The position numbers and the translations under genes were made by a program. From the NCBI GenBank assembly GCA_023512835.1, contig JAKCVP010000391.1, positions 434,001-498,000 of the forward strand: a DNA stretch of 64,000 bases, read 5' to 3'. This document shows positions 12,125 through 24,446 of this stretch, piece after piece. The notes under the pieces are model-generated. The model had not been told where the DNA came from. It worked only from the letters and a program-made list of their open reading frames with translations, and did no database searches. Within the stretch, counting starts at the first letter, position 1. Each line of letters opens with the position of its first letter. The DNA is from Taxillus chinensis. Lineage: Eukaryota > Streptophyta > Magnoliopsida > Santalales > Loranthaceae.

Positions 12125-14333
12125 AGGATCGCCTATGTGGATGGCCGTGGCCGACGACACTCGGACCTGGAGGGAGAACGCGGCTTGTCACTGTGTAGCG
12201 CGTCTTCAATAACGACTCCAATAACGACGTCGATACCTGACAGATGATGAGACAAGGGTACGACCCGAAAGAGGCAATGAACGCGCGCGAGGCTGGGCTC
12301 AAGTCAGCTGGGATGAGATGGGCGGGCAGCGACAGCAGCCAGACAGCGACGACAGCGGGCGGCGGCGGCGGCTAGTTTGAGTGCTTGGCGGCGTTTGAGT
12401 GGACAGGCAGAGAGCTGTGCCGACTGACGCAGGACTGCAGATGCCAATAGTGAGGCTCAAAACTCCACGAAGCTGTGCTGTCGGTACAGTCAGATCTCGA
12501 TCTTGGGGTTCTTGGCTAGAGAAACGAATTTCAGAAACTAAAAATAAACGACATGCGGGTGCATGGAACTGTAGGAAATGGGGGAGGAGGGAGAGGAGGG
12601 AGGGGGTGTGCAGGTGCAGGTGGAGGGACATGGAGATGCAGGCAAGGTGGTATTGGCAGCGACAACGGACATGGCAGCGCAAGAAAACAAACCGCTCACC
12701 TCTAGTGACTTTCTCTCGCGTACTGAACTACTGACGCACCAGTGTTGGCGCCGGTTGCTATTTTGGAGCTGATAGCTACCGTAGCTGGGAGCTTTCCCTT
12801 CTGTCCTGATGTCAAGCGTCGCGTCCTTTGCGCTCTGTTCCAGCGCTGCGTCAATCCGGCAGTTGCTGGTGCTGTACTGAAGGTTGTCGGAATGACTTCC
12901 GCCGGGTGTTCGCAGGTTGCGGCAGATGTCGGAAGATGCCGCAGCTGGAGCCTCACTTGACCTCCCTGACTTCCTTCCTCGTCGCTCTCCTCCACTTCAG
13001 TCTACGGCAGGCAGGCACGCTGGGTATCTCCCTCACTCTGCACCGTACGCGTCGTCCAGCATGCCGCACTGCTCAGCTCACACCCGCCGCGCCTCATCTT
13101 TTCCTGTCCTGTTTCAGCTGGATCCAGGGATCAGATCCCTGGCCTATTCCTGAACCTCTTGGAATAGCAGCATACATGTTTCAGAGCAGCTACAATACGA
13201 CGCGCCACGCATGCACGTGTACTGAGTTGTACATCACGCATTCAAAAATAAGAACACTTGCAGTCAGCCTGGCGTTGAGACCCTGTACGGTACTGTATTG
13301 ATACTTCCTGACCCCTTACCCGCGCCACCGTCCACCTGTCTTCTAGAAGCCATCGACTGCATGTCCGATCCACCGTGTGTTCCTGTCGCGCGCATCTCGC
13401 AGACGCCCCGGTCCCCCTGTTGTGCACGCCCCGTTCCTGAATGATCTGTCATCTGTAATCTGTAGGTACAGCACGGGACTGGGACCCCATCTCGGTATCT
13501 ACAGGAGCATTGCAATGCCAATCTCCTGTGTACCGTGCTGTATCATCGGAGGTCTCCTACAAGGTGTCCCTGTCATCCCTGTCTATCTGTCCTCTTCCTC
13601 TCCCATCCTTGCCATTTGGACCATTCGCTTTGGGCCTGGCATCCTTGCTCGTCGCGACAGTCTCCGTGTAAAGTGGCAAGAGGACGGAGGAGCTGACTGA
13701 CCGCCATCCGCCGCATTTGTTTCTTCTGCTCGACTCGCGGTTTCGGCAGCATAATGCTACTTCGACGTCGGGTCCCGTATTCACGTCAGCTTTCTGCTCT
13801 ATGCCACTTTTGCGTTTCGAGTTTTTCTTAGTTCTTCTGATGCTCTGCTTGAGAGTCCAGTATCCCGGCACTCGAGCACCGTGTCCTGGCATGCTAGAGC
13901 CGTTTCTCGGCATCATTCCGATATCATGGATGCCGACAGAGGGCCGCATTGAGAGCCTGCATGGACCGACTGATGCTCTTGGTACCGTCGGCTTTGCAAT
14001 ATGCACTCCAATCAGAAAATAGAAGGTTAGTATGATAGGTGGTTAAATCTCAGCAATGCATTCCTTGTATCCCTATAATCAGTAGCTCGTTCTGTCTTCA
14101 AAATTGTTTTGCCAATCTCCTCCGCAGCCAATATCATACGACTCGACGTCAAGACCGAGTCACTCCAGACACAATAGATGCATCAAACCGTCGTATATGA
14201 AGCAAAAACCTTGCAGCCAACTTCGATCATGTCCGCTTCAAGAGGCCATTCCATACCGTTAGCAGGAGCTCTCGATTTCACCATAGGTCAAGGCCACTCG
14301 AAGCGATGACTCCATCTGGACTTGCTCCGGAGA
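12125..14333. other. Intergenic, 2.2 kb
   Basis: No supportable gene. This is the upstream region of the DUF1365 gene and the 3' flank of the SNF2 gene. A 19-bp near-perfect palindrome lies at 13124-13142. Short overlapping frames on both strands lack recognisable domains. Confidence 0.5.
13124..13142. repeat. Palindrome with 9-bp arms
   Basis: Arms CCAGGGATC and GATCCCTGG flank a single A. It lies roughly 1 kb upstream of the DUF1365 start. It could be a dimeric protein site or chance; nothing else supports a role. Confidence 0.4.
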
Positions 14334-17300
14334 CTAGCTCATTGACATGACTTGTCGTTGCTCACGGAAGCGCTGAAGATTGTTCTCCGGCGTTCTAGGT
14401 TCCACAGCATTCTCCTGTTTAGCAGCCTCGCTGTCCATCCGGGCTGGTTCCTCGCCATCGGCTGAACACTTTTGGCATGTGGTCCAGAACCAGCCCTTTT
14501 TCTCGCCAAACCCCAACGCTTCCCACTCTTCGAAGACGAATCCAGGCTCCAGCACCGTCTTTCCAAAGTCGACGTGACTCTCGCAGCGAGCACGTTTGCA
14601 GAGAGTGCATCTGTACAGGAGATCTCCAGCCTCGGCGGTTTTGGCTTTGCACACCGCGCATGCGTGCATGGGACAACGCATCTGCGAGCTAACACCAGAC
14701 TCAATGCAATGTTCGTCTTCATCCGCACACGATTTGTGCATTGAGTGAGGACAGTCAGCACAGGGCACGAGGCCTTCATCATCACCCGCTTCTCCGCAGA
14801 GTGTACAGTGGCCTTGGTGCTCGAAATGTGGACGGCTGGCCCTGGGCCGATCTTTGAGAGTGGGATCCGTACCGGCGAGTGTAGGAACCGCTTCTCCGTT
14901 CAAGCAGAACATGCTTGCCTTACTCACGTATACGTCGTCAATCAAAACGGTGGTATTCTTACCAATGCGGCGCGAACCTCGATCCAATTCGGTCAGACTA
15001 CTCGGAACTTCGTCTGCCTTAATCTTGGGTTGATGTTTGACGCCCTCGAATAGGCGAGTATCAGTAACAGCCGATCCAGTAAAGAAATCCTCAGCTTCCA
15101 TCAAGTCTGCGACAGAGTGGTCAAGAGGCTTGATCTGACAGTGGCTCATAATCTCCTCTAAGCTCCATTTGAGAAGCTCTTCGGTCTTGAATCTTGGGCC
15201 AAGGAGGGACTCGATTGCGTTACTCAGTATATTGGCAATCTCTGAGACAGTTAGGACTGAGTCGGTCATGTTCCTGGACGGCGGAGATTGTGTTGCCGTA
15301 GTGCCCTTAGTCGCCAAGGCTGAAGTGGCAAAGTCGTCCATCACTCTAGAAGAGAGAGCTAATTTCTTTGAGATCCTCGACAAGATTTGCTCCTCAACAG
15401 TCCCCTGCGAGTACAATTTATAGATTGTTACTGGGTTTTCTTGGCCAATACGATGGGCTCGGGCAGTCGCTTGCAACGTGATCTGAGGATTGAAGTCCTC
15501 ATCGAGGAATATGGCAGTCGAAGCAGCAGTCAGAGTGAGCCCAACTCCGCCACTTCGAATTGATACAAGAATCACTCTGTACTTGCTCTTCTTGTCCTGG
15601 AAAAGTCGCGTCATTAAGTTTCGCCGAGCCCGAGCGACGGAGCCGTCGATGCGGACATGCTCGTACTGCCCGTCAAACATGAATGATAGCATCTCCTCTA
15701 CACAATCCAGTGCCTTGGTAAAGGTTGAGAAGATGATCACTTTTTCGCCCTTCTCATAGACTAGGTGATTTAGGAGCGAACGAAGGATGATAAACTTCCC
15801 AGAGTTTTCGATGATATGCAAGCCAGGGACGTATGGATCTGGCATAGCAGCGTCCAAGAGGTATGGATGTACCGATACCTGCCGAAGCTGCATGAGAATA
15901 TTCAGAAGACTGGAATATGAGCTTCCGGCCTGCGTCGCCTTGGTCCCAGTGTCTAACAGTCCAAGATAGACCTGCCGCTGTAAAGGAGTAATTGGAGCGC
16001 GCAAGGCAATCTCCTTCAAGGGTGGGAGATGGAGAACAACGTCATCCTTAGTACGGCGGAGCATGATCAGTTCCAGTAGTCTGCGACTATCAGCAATGAC
16101 CTTTGGGTCGAGCTTAGTCTCATGGCCGAGCGCAAAAGAGGCATGAAAGAGTTCACTTGTGTCCTCTTTGAACACCTCAGGATACAGCCAGTGCAATAGA
16201 GACCAGAGTTCCAGCATATTATTATGCAATGGGGTTCCTGTGATGATCAAGCGCTTGTTGGCCTTGACTTTCAGCAGAGACTGCGCTGTGTGCGTCTTTG
16301 CGTTCTTGATTCTGTGCCCCTCATCGAGAATCACCCAGCAATATTCAGTGAGTCCATTCAACCAGCATGACTCTCGCTCATAGACTTCATATGTCGTGAG
16401 GATTACATCGCATGTGGTAGCGTATCTGCGAAGTTGGGATCGGATCTGTCCTTTGAGACGATCTCGCTCTTCCTGAGATCCATGGAACCTGGTGACACCC
16501 AACTTTGGCGTGAATCTCGCGGCTTCCGACATCCAGACGTCAAGGACGGTCAGGGGACAAACAATCAGGTGCACATTGTGGTCTTTAGGTCTCATCTCCT
16601 TGATATGTTGCAGGAGCGAAAGGGTCTGTATAGTCTTGCCAAGGCCCATTTCGTCTGCCAAGATTCCAGAAGCATCGTTTTCATGCATCCAGTTCAGGAA
16701 AGAGAGACCCTCTAACTGATACTCCTTCAGAGTTGCGCGAAGACCAGCCGGTTGCTCCGATAGTCGTTTGAATGGTACTTCATCGTCATGGACGATGGTC
16801 AAATCGCCAAGATTTGAGATTCCCAACCCGGTAGGTGACTCAGCCAAGAGAGTACGCCGCATCGAAATGAAATTAACTTCAGGAAGTAGATTTTCGAACA
16901 AGTTGCAGTATGCCATGAGAAATGCGTTACGCCTGTTAGAGCAGCCCAGTTTGAATCTGCCTCTGCGAAGTCCACTACCGGTGCTTGAGATTCGCTTCTT
17001 GGTGGGGGAGGGAGGTAGAGAGACACTCTCACGAGGATCTCGGAAGCCGCGTGCAACATTCGCCTTTGCCTTTGCGGAAAGGGAAAGTGAGCTACGGTTG
17101 CGAAGATTCCTTCCACTTGCTGTACGGCGGTCCATCACCGGCAGAGATGTCGTGGAGGTAACACCTGAGGCGGGATTATCAGCTCATGTATGGCACCGCG
17201 AAGTACCTGACGTACTTTCGTTTCCAGGAGACTCGTCATCCAGTGACAAGAACTTGCGCTTCGTGTTGAAGGCCTTGCCTGGTGAGGAGAACAAGTCATT

Positions 17301-17480
17301 GGACCACTGTGCTTGAGGTGTAAACGGAGAAGACAAGGCAGACGCTTCCTCCGAGTCAGACAGAGGACTTGGTAATGATCTTGTGCTATCAGCGCTCGAT
17401 CTAGCTCCAAATTGCTTCAGCATCGATGATGCTGTGTAGATCTTCTGAGGGCTCGCATTGTAAATAGCGGTCGGATCCAT
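14334..17480 (-). CDS. SNF2-family ATP-dependent chromatin remodeller with C-terminal PHD-like zinc cluster
   Basis: A 1,031-residue nuclear DNA-translocating ATPase. Exon 1 is 17480-17216, a 51-bp intron follows (17215-17165), and exon 2 runs 17164-14334; the frame joins cleanly (GA-A|GT). Helicase motif I reads DEMGLGKT (about residues 259-266) and motif II reads DEGH (about 371). Motif III is TGTPLHNN, and the C-terminal helicase lobe has the usual SGGVGLTLTAAS and ARAHRIGQ motifs, so the ATPase should be active. After it come a helical linker and a Cys/His-rich region (about 880-960): CTLCGEAGD, CADCPHSMHKSC, CPMHACAVC, CTLCKRARCESH. This looks like an extended PHD-type cluster that could read histone tails. 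The N-terminal 150 residues are Ser-rich and basic. I do not assign it to ISWI, CHD or another subfamily. No SLIDE, chromo or bromo domain is evident. Confidence 0.9.
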
Positions 17481-19333
17481 TGCAAGATGCTTCCGATTGC
17501 GGGTGACGATAGGTGGTATTGGACTATAGTCTGTCTGGTGGGTGGAGACCAAAGGAAGCACGTAAAATTGGAACAGAACTTGTGGTAGAAAAGTCAAAGC
17601 CAGATTGTAGGGATCCGGATCTTCTGAACGATACGGGCCATCGCGAATGGCTCAGTTGTCTTCTCAGAATCTGAGGGTACGCTCAAGATGTGATGAATGA
17701 GTGACATGATGCGATTATTCAAGTCACACGGACTGCCTTCCTCTCAAGAGTTGCTAGAATGCCAGAGGCCAACTGCTTTCTTTCGAGGTTACCAACAGTC
17801 CTGCAGATGTTAGGGGCAAGAGTCAGTGATGAAGCATAAGATCTACGACTGTTGCGAACGTCTCCTTGCATTTGAATGCCCTGCTATGCGGTCGTAAGCA
17901 GACCCAGCGATAAGAGGGAAGGACGATGCTGAGGACTCCAGAGAGCACGACAAGTGAGTGTATGGCATTCACTCAGAAACGTCATTGAGTCAGAGGCCGC
18001 TGAGATGTCTCAGAAAAGCGACTGCGTGGTCTCACTGGCTCAGTGGTGTTCCATTAGCCAGCTTCGGGATGGTACTCCATTTCACGACCAACCTCATCTT
18101 CATCACAAGAAGTAGAGGAAAGCACGAACGCCATGCGCGTCGTTGGCAGAAAACCCATATATTGTGCCGATGCTCGATATGTACGAAGACTGAGCTGACA
18201 GGTTAACGAGAGAGATGCTCATAGTGCATGTAGTTGGTGGTGGTGGTTGTAGTGCCAAGGCGCCGAAGAGGCAGCGACGAGGGAGCACTTGGCGGCGCTA
18301 GGAAGACAAGCGACGTGGTAGCGCAGGGACGGCAGGGCACTCACGGCACCTTCCCCAGAACCCCAGGTGCCCCAGATTGGCAGCCACGGCGCCCGCGTCG
18401 TCTACTCCTACCGCATCAATATAAGTCCGCGAGCTTGTTGTGAAGGCTTGACCTCAACCACACGCCTGCGTATGTTTGTATGTCTGCTCAAAGCCTCAGA
18501 GCCACGCTGCAACACGTCATCTCCCACGACTCATGCCAACAGGCTACTGTGGCAGCCGTGAGACAACGGACAGGGATGCTCGCCTCCTTCATAGGCATGC
18601 GATCACAAGCAAGAGCGAAGATACCGCGGGACTTTCGGGATTCTAGAATCTCAGCCCCATTCGCACCATGTAACACGCCTTCAACGCGCGCCAGCATCGC
18701 ATATGCCTCCCACGAGAAGTTTTTGCTCTCGCGCTGAATGTCATGGCAGATTGCGCATCGCCGCCCTCGTCGTGGCTCGGTAGGATGGCTGCCATTACGG
18801 GATCCACAGCCATTGGCAGCGCCACGGCATGGCAACGAGACAAGCCTTGCCCAAGGAATGGCTTTCGGCACACCCACAAGCGTCGCCTCCCAACCACTTT
18901 CTGGTCTGTCTAGATTTATCACCATATGCAGATAACGTGGATTGCCATCGAGAGGGGTTCCCCCCGCAGAGAATCCTCGACTACAATGGCAGCACGCGGC
19001 TGGAAGCCTTGCAGGTCAATCCATTCTCCACCAATAGTAGCTCCTGATTTACGCCCATCCCGGCTCCCTTCACCGGCCTAGCATGCAGCTCCTCGTAAAC
19101 CGCTTCACCAGTGCACCATTCTCCACTTGCCTTGTTCCATATATAAGCGGCCGCCCTCGCCCGCGGCCTTTGTCACCTTAAGGTCAGCTGCTTCCATTGA
19201 CTACCGCCTTTGTTTGGCATTGCTCCGCCAGGTACAAGACGCGCCTTTGTCGCATTGTTTCCCCAGCTTCCTCAAGCTGTCCCCACAAGCTGTCCCCAGA
19301 TCTTCTCCAGGCTCGTGAGCCGTGCGCGCAACC
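17481..19333. other. Divergent intergenic region between SNF2 and sugar transporter genes
   Basis: No gene supported in 1.85 kb. Both flanking genes point outward, so this holds both promoters. A GT-rich simple stretch lies near 18231-18250. A good TATA box precedes the transporter (listed separately). Confidence 0.5.
19141..19148 (+). promoter_or_regulatory. TATA box of the sugar transporter gene
   Basis: TATATAAG lies 193 bp before the transporter ATG at 19334, in the right orientation. The distance leaves room for a leader of 100-160 nt. Inferred from sequence only. Confidence 0.5.
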
Positions 19334-21422
19334 ATGTCCAAGCAAGCTGGTGTTGAGGTCGAAAAGTCTGACAGCGATGTCAAGTACGAACAGGCTGAAC
19401 ACGGCTCCAGCGATGAGGTGAATCTCAATGCAAACGTTAGCGCAAAGTCAGTACTCTCGCTGCCGAGCTAGCCATCACTCGCGCAATCCTCTAACATGCC
19501 GACAGGATCAAGAATCCTCTGGCTGGCATTTCCAAGGACCTCCTCGCTTCACAGGCCAGAGACTTTGCCCGTGAGAACAAGTTGGAAGATATCGAGGACC
19601 TCTTAGTACGGGGAGCCCTGGTCGCGCAGGAACCCGCTGCCTTCGAGTCCGTCCCGGGACTTCTGGAAAGTGAGCGCAATGCGCTCAGCGATGAGGTTCT
19701 TCACAAGTGGCGCCAGCCAACTTCCATGTACCTGACTGTGATACTTTGCTCGGTGGGAGCTGCAGTCCAAGGTTGGGATCAGACTGGTTCCAATGGAGCC
19801 AATCTTAGTTGGCCTCAAGAGTTTGGCGTTCCAGAAGACAAAAACGACCCGAACTACAACTACAACCTGTGGATTGTCGGTCTTGTGAATGCTGCTCCAT
19901 ACATTGCTTCTGCATTCGTTGGATGCTGGATGGCCGACCCTCTTAACAACTACTTGGGTCGTCGCGGTGCCATCTTCGTTTCCGCTGTCTTCTGTTTCCT
20001 CCCCGTCCTGGGCATGGCCTTCACCCAGACCTGGGAGCAACTGTTCGTCACTCGTCTTCTCTTGGGTCTCGGAATGGGCTGCAAAGCCTCTACTATCCCT
20101 CCATACGCTGCTGAAAACGTGCCTGCGCTCATCCGAGGTGGTCTCGTCATGTAAGTTTCGCTCCGAGCAGCTCGGCTCGAATGGCTTACTCATGGTCACT
20201 ACAGGTCATGGCAAATGTGGACCGCCTTTGGCATCTTCCTGGGAACCTGCGCAAACCTCGCTGTTAATAAGGTCGGCGACATCGCGTGGCGTCTGCAGAT
20301 CGGCTCTGCCTTCATCCCTGCAGTTCCATTGTTGATCGGCATCTACTTCTGCCCAGAGTCTCCACGCTGGCTGATGAAGAAGGGTCGCTTCCAACAAGCC
20401 TACAAGTCGCTTCTCCGTCTTCGCAACACGCCGCTTCAGGCTGCTCGCGACCTCTACTACATCAATGCTCAGCTGGTCGAGGAGCGCAAGATTGTCGGCA
20501 AAACCCAATTCTTCCTTAGATTCTATCAACTCTTCACAATCCCGCGTATTCGTAGAGCGACTGTGGCATCCGGGGTTGTCATGTTGGCCCAGCAAATGTG
20601 CGGTATCAACATTATCGGTGAGTCTGTCCCACATGAACAATACCGGAGGCTGTTACTGATAGACGTCGTCCAGCATTCTACTCATCTTCCGTCTTTGCAA
20701 ATGCTGGTGGTGCCTCTGCAAACGACGCACTGTGGGCCTCCTTCGGGTTCGGTTTGATCAACTGGCTCTTCGCTTTTCCAGCGGTGTGGACCATCGACAC
20801 CTTTGGGCGACGTAACCTCTTGCTGTTCACATTCCCGAACATGGCTTGGACGCTGCTGGCCGCAGGTTTTGCATTCTACATCCCCTCCGATAGCAGAGCC
20901 CATCTTGGAGTTGTCGCATTCTTCATCTATCTGTTCGCTGCATTCTACTCTCCTGGAGAAGGTCCTGTACCATTCACATATTCTGCTGAAGTGTTCCCAC
21001 TGTCCCATCGTGAGATTGGCATGGCGTGGGCTGTCGCCACCTGCCTCTTCTGGGCCGCAGTGCTCTCCCTCACCTTCCCTCGTATGGTCGCAGCGATGAC
21101 CATCACCGGCGCCTTTGGCTTCTACGCTGCGCTCAACATCACGGCCCTGGTTCTCATCTTCTTGTTCGTCCCCGAGACCAAGCAGCGCACCTTGGAGGAG
21201 CTCGACTACGTCTTCGCCGTTCCCACCCGGAAGCATGTCCACTTCCAGGTGACTCAGACGCTCCCCTATTGGATCCAACGCTACATTCTGCGCAAAAAAG
21301 TCCAGGCCCCTCAGTTGTATCACTTCGAGAATGTCATGAGCGACCAAGCAAGGGCTGGCTCTGTTGTCGAGGTCATCGAGCAGAAGAGACGTGGCAGCAC
21401 AAGTAAGACCGAGACTTTGTAG
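19334..21422 (+). CDS. MFS sugar-porter family transporter
   Basis: A 639-residue plasma-membrane transporter of the sugar porter family (TC 2.A.1.1), predicted 12 transmembrane helices. Exons are 19334-19446, 19506-20150, 20205-20617 and 20674-21422; the introns are 59, 54 and 56 bp with GT-AG ends, and the frame closes exactly. Family hallmarks in order: a GRRGAIF loop-2 motif in the N-half, RGGLVMSWQMW after TM4-5, PESPRWL at the central loop, QQMCGINII in TM7, DTFGRRN in the C-half, and [11 protein letters not shown] after TM12. The cytosolic N-tail is long (about 125 residues) and acidic, and the C-tail is charged. These features match a fungal clade of sugar/polyol porters; the substrate cannot be read from sequence. 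The gene has a TATA box and a divergent promoter shared with the SNF2 gene. Confidence 0.93.
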
Positions 21423-21902
21423 GGATGTAGATCCTGTTGGCTTTGTAGATCGGAGGCTTTGGTTTTGTGCGTGCAGATCTGGTAGTATTCATGGATAGTC
21501 AAGTATATGTTCCTCAAACAAGCATCTTGTAGTCAGCACTCAGCTGTCGATTCGTCAATCTTGCTGTGCGCTCAACCATAATCATTGTAGAAATCTGGCT
21601 GAAGGTTGACTCGACCGAGCTTTGGAGGGTGACACGGAGTGAAGTGAGCGTATCTCACGCGCCAGGTCGAGACGTGCGTAGTCACGTCAAGGGATTTATG
21701 TTTGCATGTGAATCTACTCATTGCGTAAGGTGCATTCGTAAAGATCAGTGTGTACCTACTTAGAACTACTGCAGGTGTTGCCCAACACTGGGCAACAGAT
21801 CAGCCAGCTTGACTCGCACGTGGCGCCTGAGCCTCCGTAGATGCCAAGCTTCAACGTCAGGTTGCGGTCTTCGCCCTCTGCGATTCTTCTCGCATTCTCG
21901 AC
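21423..21902. other. Intergenic between transporter and ABC ATPase genes
   Basis: 480 bp without a gene. It holds the transporter 3' UTR and the promoter/leader of the ABC gene, including a perfect 9-bp inverted repeat at 21776-21797. Confidence 0.5.
21776..21797. repeat. Perfect inverted repeat upstream of the ABC ATPase gene
   Basis: TGTTGCCCA and TGGGCAACA are perfect reverse complements separated by ACAC. The dyad lies 106 bp before the ATG at 21903. It could be a regulatory site for a dimeric factor, or a hairpin if transcribed. Confidence 0.5.
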
Positions 21903-24446
21903 ATGCGCATAACATTGCGCCTGCTAGCTTCTGGTAAAGCTGCGCCGCTCATAAACATACAAAATGCCACATTCTACCGGCGGCAGCCGATTGAAGGCAG
22001 ATCGCAGGACGACAACCAGCCGTTGTTTCCCAACTTGAGCTTCAATGTCCCCAGCGCCTCTGGCGGTGAAGTACAAACCTGGGCTATCATTGGGCCGTCA
22101 AATGCTGGGAAGAGCACGCTCCTCGAGATCCTTCAGGGTCGGCATATATGCCTGCCGCCGACGTCAAGATCGTATCCGTACCTGAGCTCCGAAGAGGTCT
22201 TGAAGAAGGACCGTCGCCTAGCATATCCAGGCCATGCTATCAAGCTCGTCAGTTTCAGCCAGAAGGAGCGAGGCTTGAGCGGCATTGGCACTTACTTGAG
22301 CGCTCGTTACGAGAGCCGAAGAGAAGAAGAAGACTTCTCGTTGTTGGACTTCCTGAAGGGCAACACTCAGCTCAATCCAGCAGAGGCCGACGAGGATCAG
22401 GTAGATGCTGCACTTCTGGCAAAGGTGATAGAAGATCTGCGTCTACAAGACCTGATTGATATGCCCATCTCGAACCTCAGCAATGGCCAAACGCGTAGGG
22501 CGCGGATAGCAAAGGCCCTTCTTGGGAAGCCAGAACTGTTGCTGCTTGACGAGCCCTTCAGTAAGTCTGGAGACGCTCTACTGTATTATTCCAAGCTGAC
22601 GCGGCACAGTGGGACTTGATCCACCGACCACGATGAGCTTGTCACCCCTTCTCAAAGAGCTTGCTGCGCGTTCCGATCCGAGGATCATGCTCTCCTTGCG
22701 TCCGCAAGACCCAATCCCAGACTGGATTACACACATTGCATATCTGGGGAGTGATCTTCAAATCACTGACTCTGGACCTCGAGAAGCGACCGTAGACAAG
22801 CTGCTTGAGCAGGTCGAGTCGCAAGTCAGGGCCATCGAAGAAAAGCATAAAGTCGACGAAAATCTTGAGCAACTACCAGATTACATGGCTGAATTTGGGC
22901 GTTGTCTCACATCCGAGGGCATCGTAGAGCCAGAGACACGGCCAATCCCCAAAGTTCCGGAATCTCTGCTCATCAAGTCGACCTGGAGGCAGGATGGGGA
23001 ACCGGTGATTGAGATGGACGGCGTACAGGTCAAGTACGGTGATAAAATCGTTTTGGGGAGTACAAATCAAGAGATCAAGGTCGCCTGGACGAGAAGAGCA
23101 GGCCGCTTTGAAGGCGATCCCACCGTCAACGAAAGGATGGGTCTGTGGTGGACGGTGAAGCGTGGTGAACGCTGGGCAGTAAGTCACCTGCGTCATCCTC
23201 GCCAACTCAAAACTTTTGATGCTGATGATGGTTGCAGCTGTGTGGACCAAATGGCTCTGGAAAGACGACTCTGCTTTCGCTTATACTGTCAGACCATCCC
23301 CAGGCCTACTCGCTCCCTCTCAAGATTTTTGGTCGCTCGCGTCTACCCTCGCCTGGCGTCCCAGGGATCTCCGTCTTCGACATCCAACGCCGGATTGGCC
23401 ATTCGTCACCAGAAGTCCACGCATTTTTCCCCAAGCACCTAACAGTCCGCCAAGCCCTCGAATCAGCTTATGCAGATACACCTCTGAGCCGCCCGCGGCT
23501 GACCATGGAGGACGACAAGCGAATCAGCGCATGCCTAGCCTGGTTTCAGCATGATTTGAATCCAGCCATGCCCATGTTTGGCCCGCACAAAGAAGACATG
23601 CTCCGGCGCGAAGAGTACGAGACCATGGCCAGATACTACGGCGTCACAGGCGCGTCCCAATTCCGTATGGCCAAGCGAAAGCAGCACTTTGAGCTCTTTG
23701 CATCACAAGAGGACAACATCGCATGGGCAGACACGACACCCTTCTCCGACCTGACCTTCTCCGCGCAGCGCGTCCTGCTCTTTCTGCGCGCCATCGTCGC
23801 GCGCCCAGACATCATCGTACTAGACGAGGCCTTTGGCGGCATGGACGACATTGTGCGGGACAAGTGCCACGCCTTTCTCGAGTACGGCGAGTCAGCGCGT
23901 CTCACGCCCTTTAGGTACAGTCAAAAGGACGGGCACGTGCTGCGCAAGGACAAGATGACGACGACGAAGCGCAAGACCCCGGAGTTGCTGCGGAATCTCG
24001 CGACGGTGGAGGGACTGACGGACGAGCAGGCGCTGATTGTTGTCAGTCATGTGCGGGAGGAGATTCCGCGGTCTGTGCGGCAGTGGATGTTCTTGCCTGA
24101 GGTGAGCTCTGGGGAGCCGGTTAAGAAGGGGGAGCTCGTGTATGCTTATATGCGGGATGATTATCGGCTTTGGGATGCGCTGTGGGGGGTGGGTGAGATT
24201 CATGTGCCCTTGCGGCGGAGTATCCACAAAAGAAGTAGGCGGAGGAAGAAGGCTGTGGAGAAGGCGGATGTGGATGATGAGATGGAGAAGGAAGATGATG
24301 GCGCTGTGGTTGAGGAAGAGGAGGTGAATGAGGAGGTGGAGAAGGAAGATGATGGCGCTGTGGATGAGGAAGAGGAGGCCAAGGTGAAGACGAAGAAGAA
24401 GGGGAGGGGTCCTGGGCAAACAAAACCAAAATCAAAATCGGAATGA
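21903..24446 (+). CDS. Soluble twin-cassette ABC ATPase (yeast YDR061W-like)
   Basis: An 811-residue protein with two ABC nucleotide-binding domains and no transmembrane segment. Exons are 21903-22560, 22610-23178 and 23238-24446; the introns are 49 and 59 bp, GT-AG. Cassette 1 has Walker A GPSNAGKST (about 64-72), signature LSNGQ (about 190) and Walker B LLLLDEPF. The first intron interrupts the codon right after DEPF, and the joined sequence continues MGLDPPT. Cassette 2 has Walker A GPNGSGKTT (about 412-420) and Walker B IIVLDEAFGGMDD, but its signature is degenerate (FSAQR instead of LSGGQ). The architecture resembles S. cerevisiae YDR061W, an uncharacterised ABC protein related to bacterial ModF; a mitochondrial location is possible because of the basic N-terminus. 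The C-tail is acidic then basic and contains a 54-bp tandem duplication. The function is unknown; it is not a transporter by itself. Confidence 0.88.
24283..24390 (+). repeat. 54-bp tandem duplication in the ABC ATPase C-tail
   Basis: Two near-identical 54-bp copies begin at about 24283 and 24337, each encoding 18 residues of the type EKEDDGAVxEEEE. The frame is kept. This is probably a recent slippage expansion in a disordered tail. Confidence 0.75.

Noticed and set aside
12161..12302. Possible extra 5' exon of the DUF1365 gene (GTATCG donor, CTCCCTCCAG acceptor)
   Set aside because: No ATG in a suitable frame upstream, so the internal ATG at 12124 was preferred.
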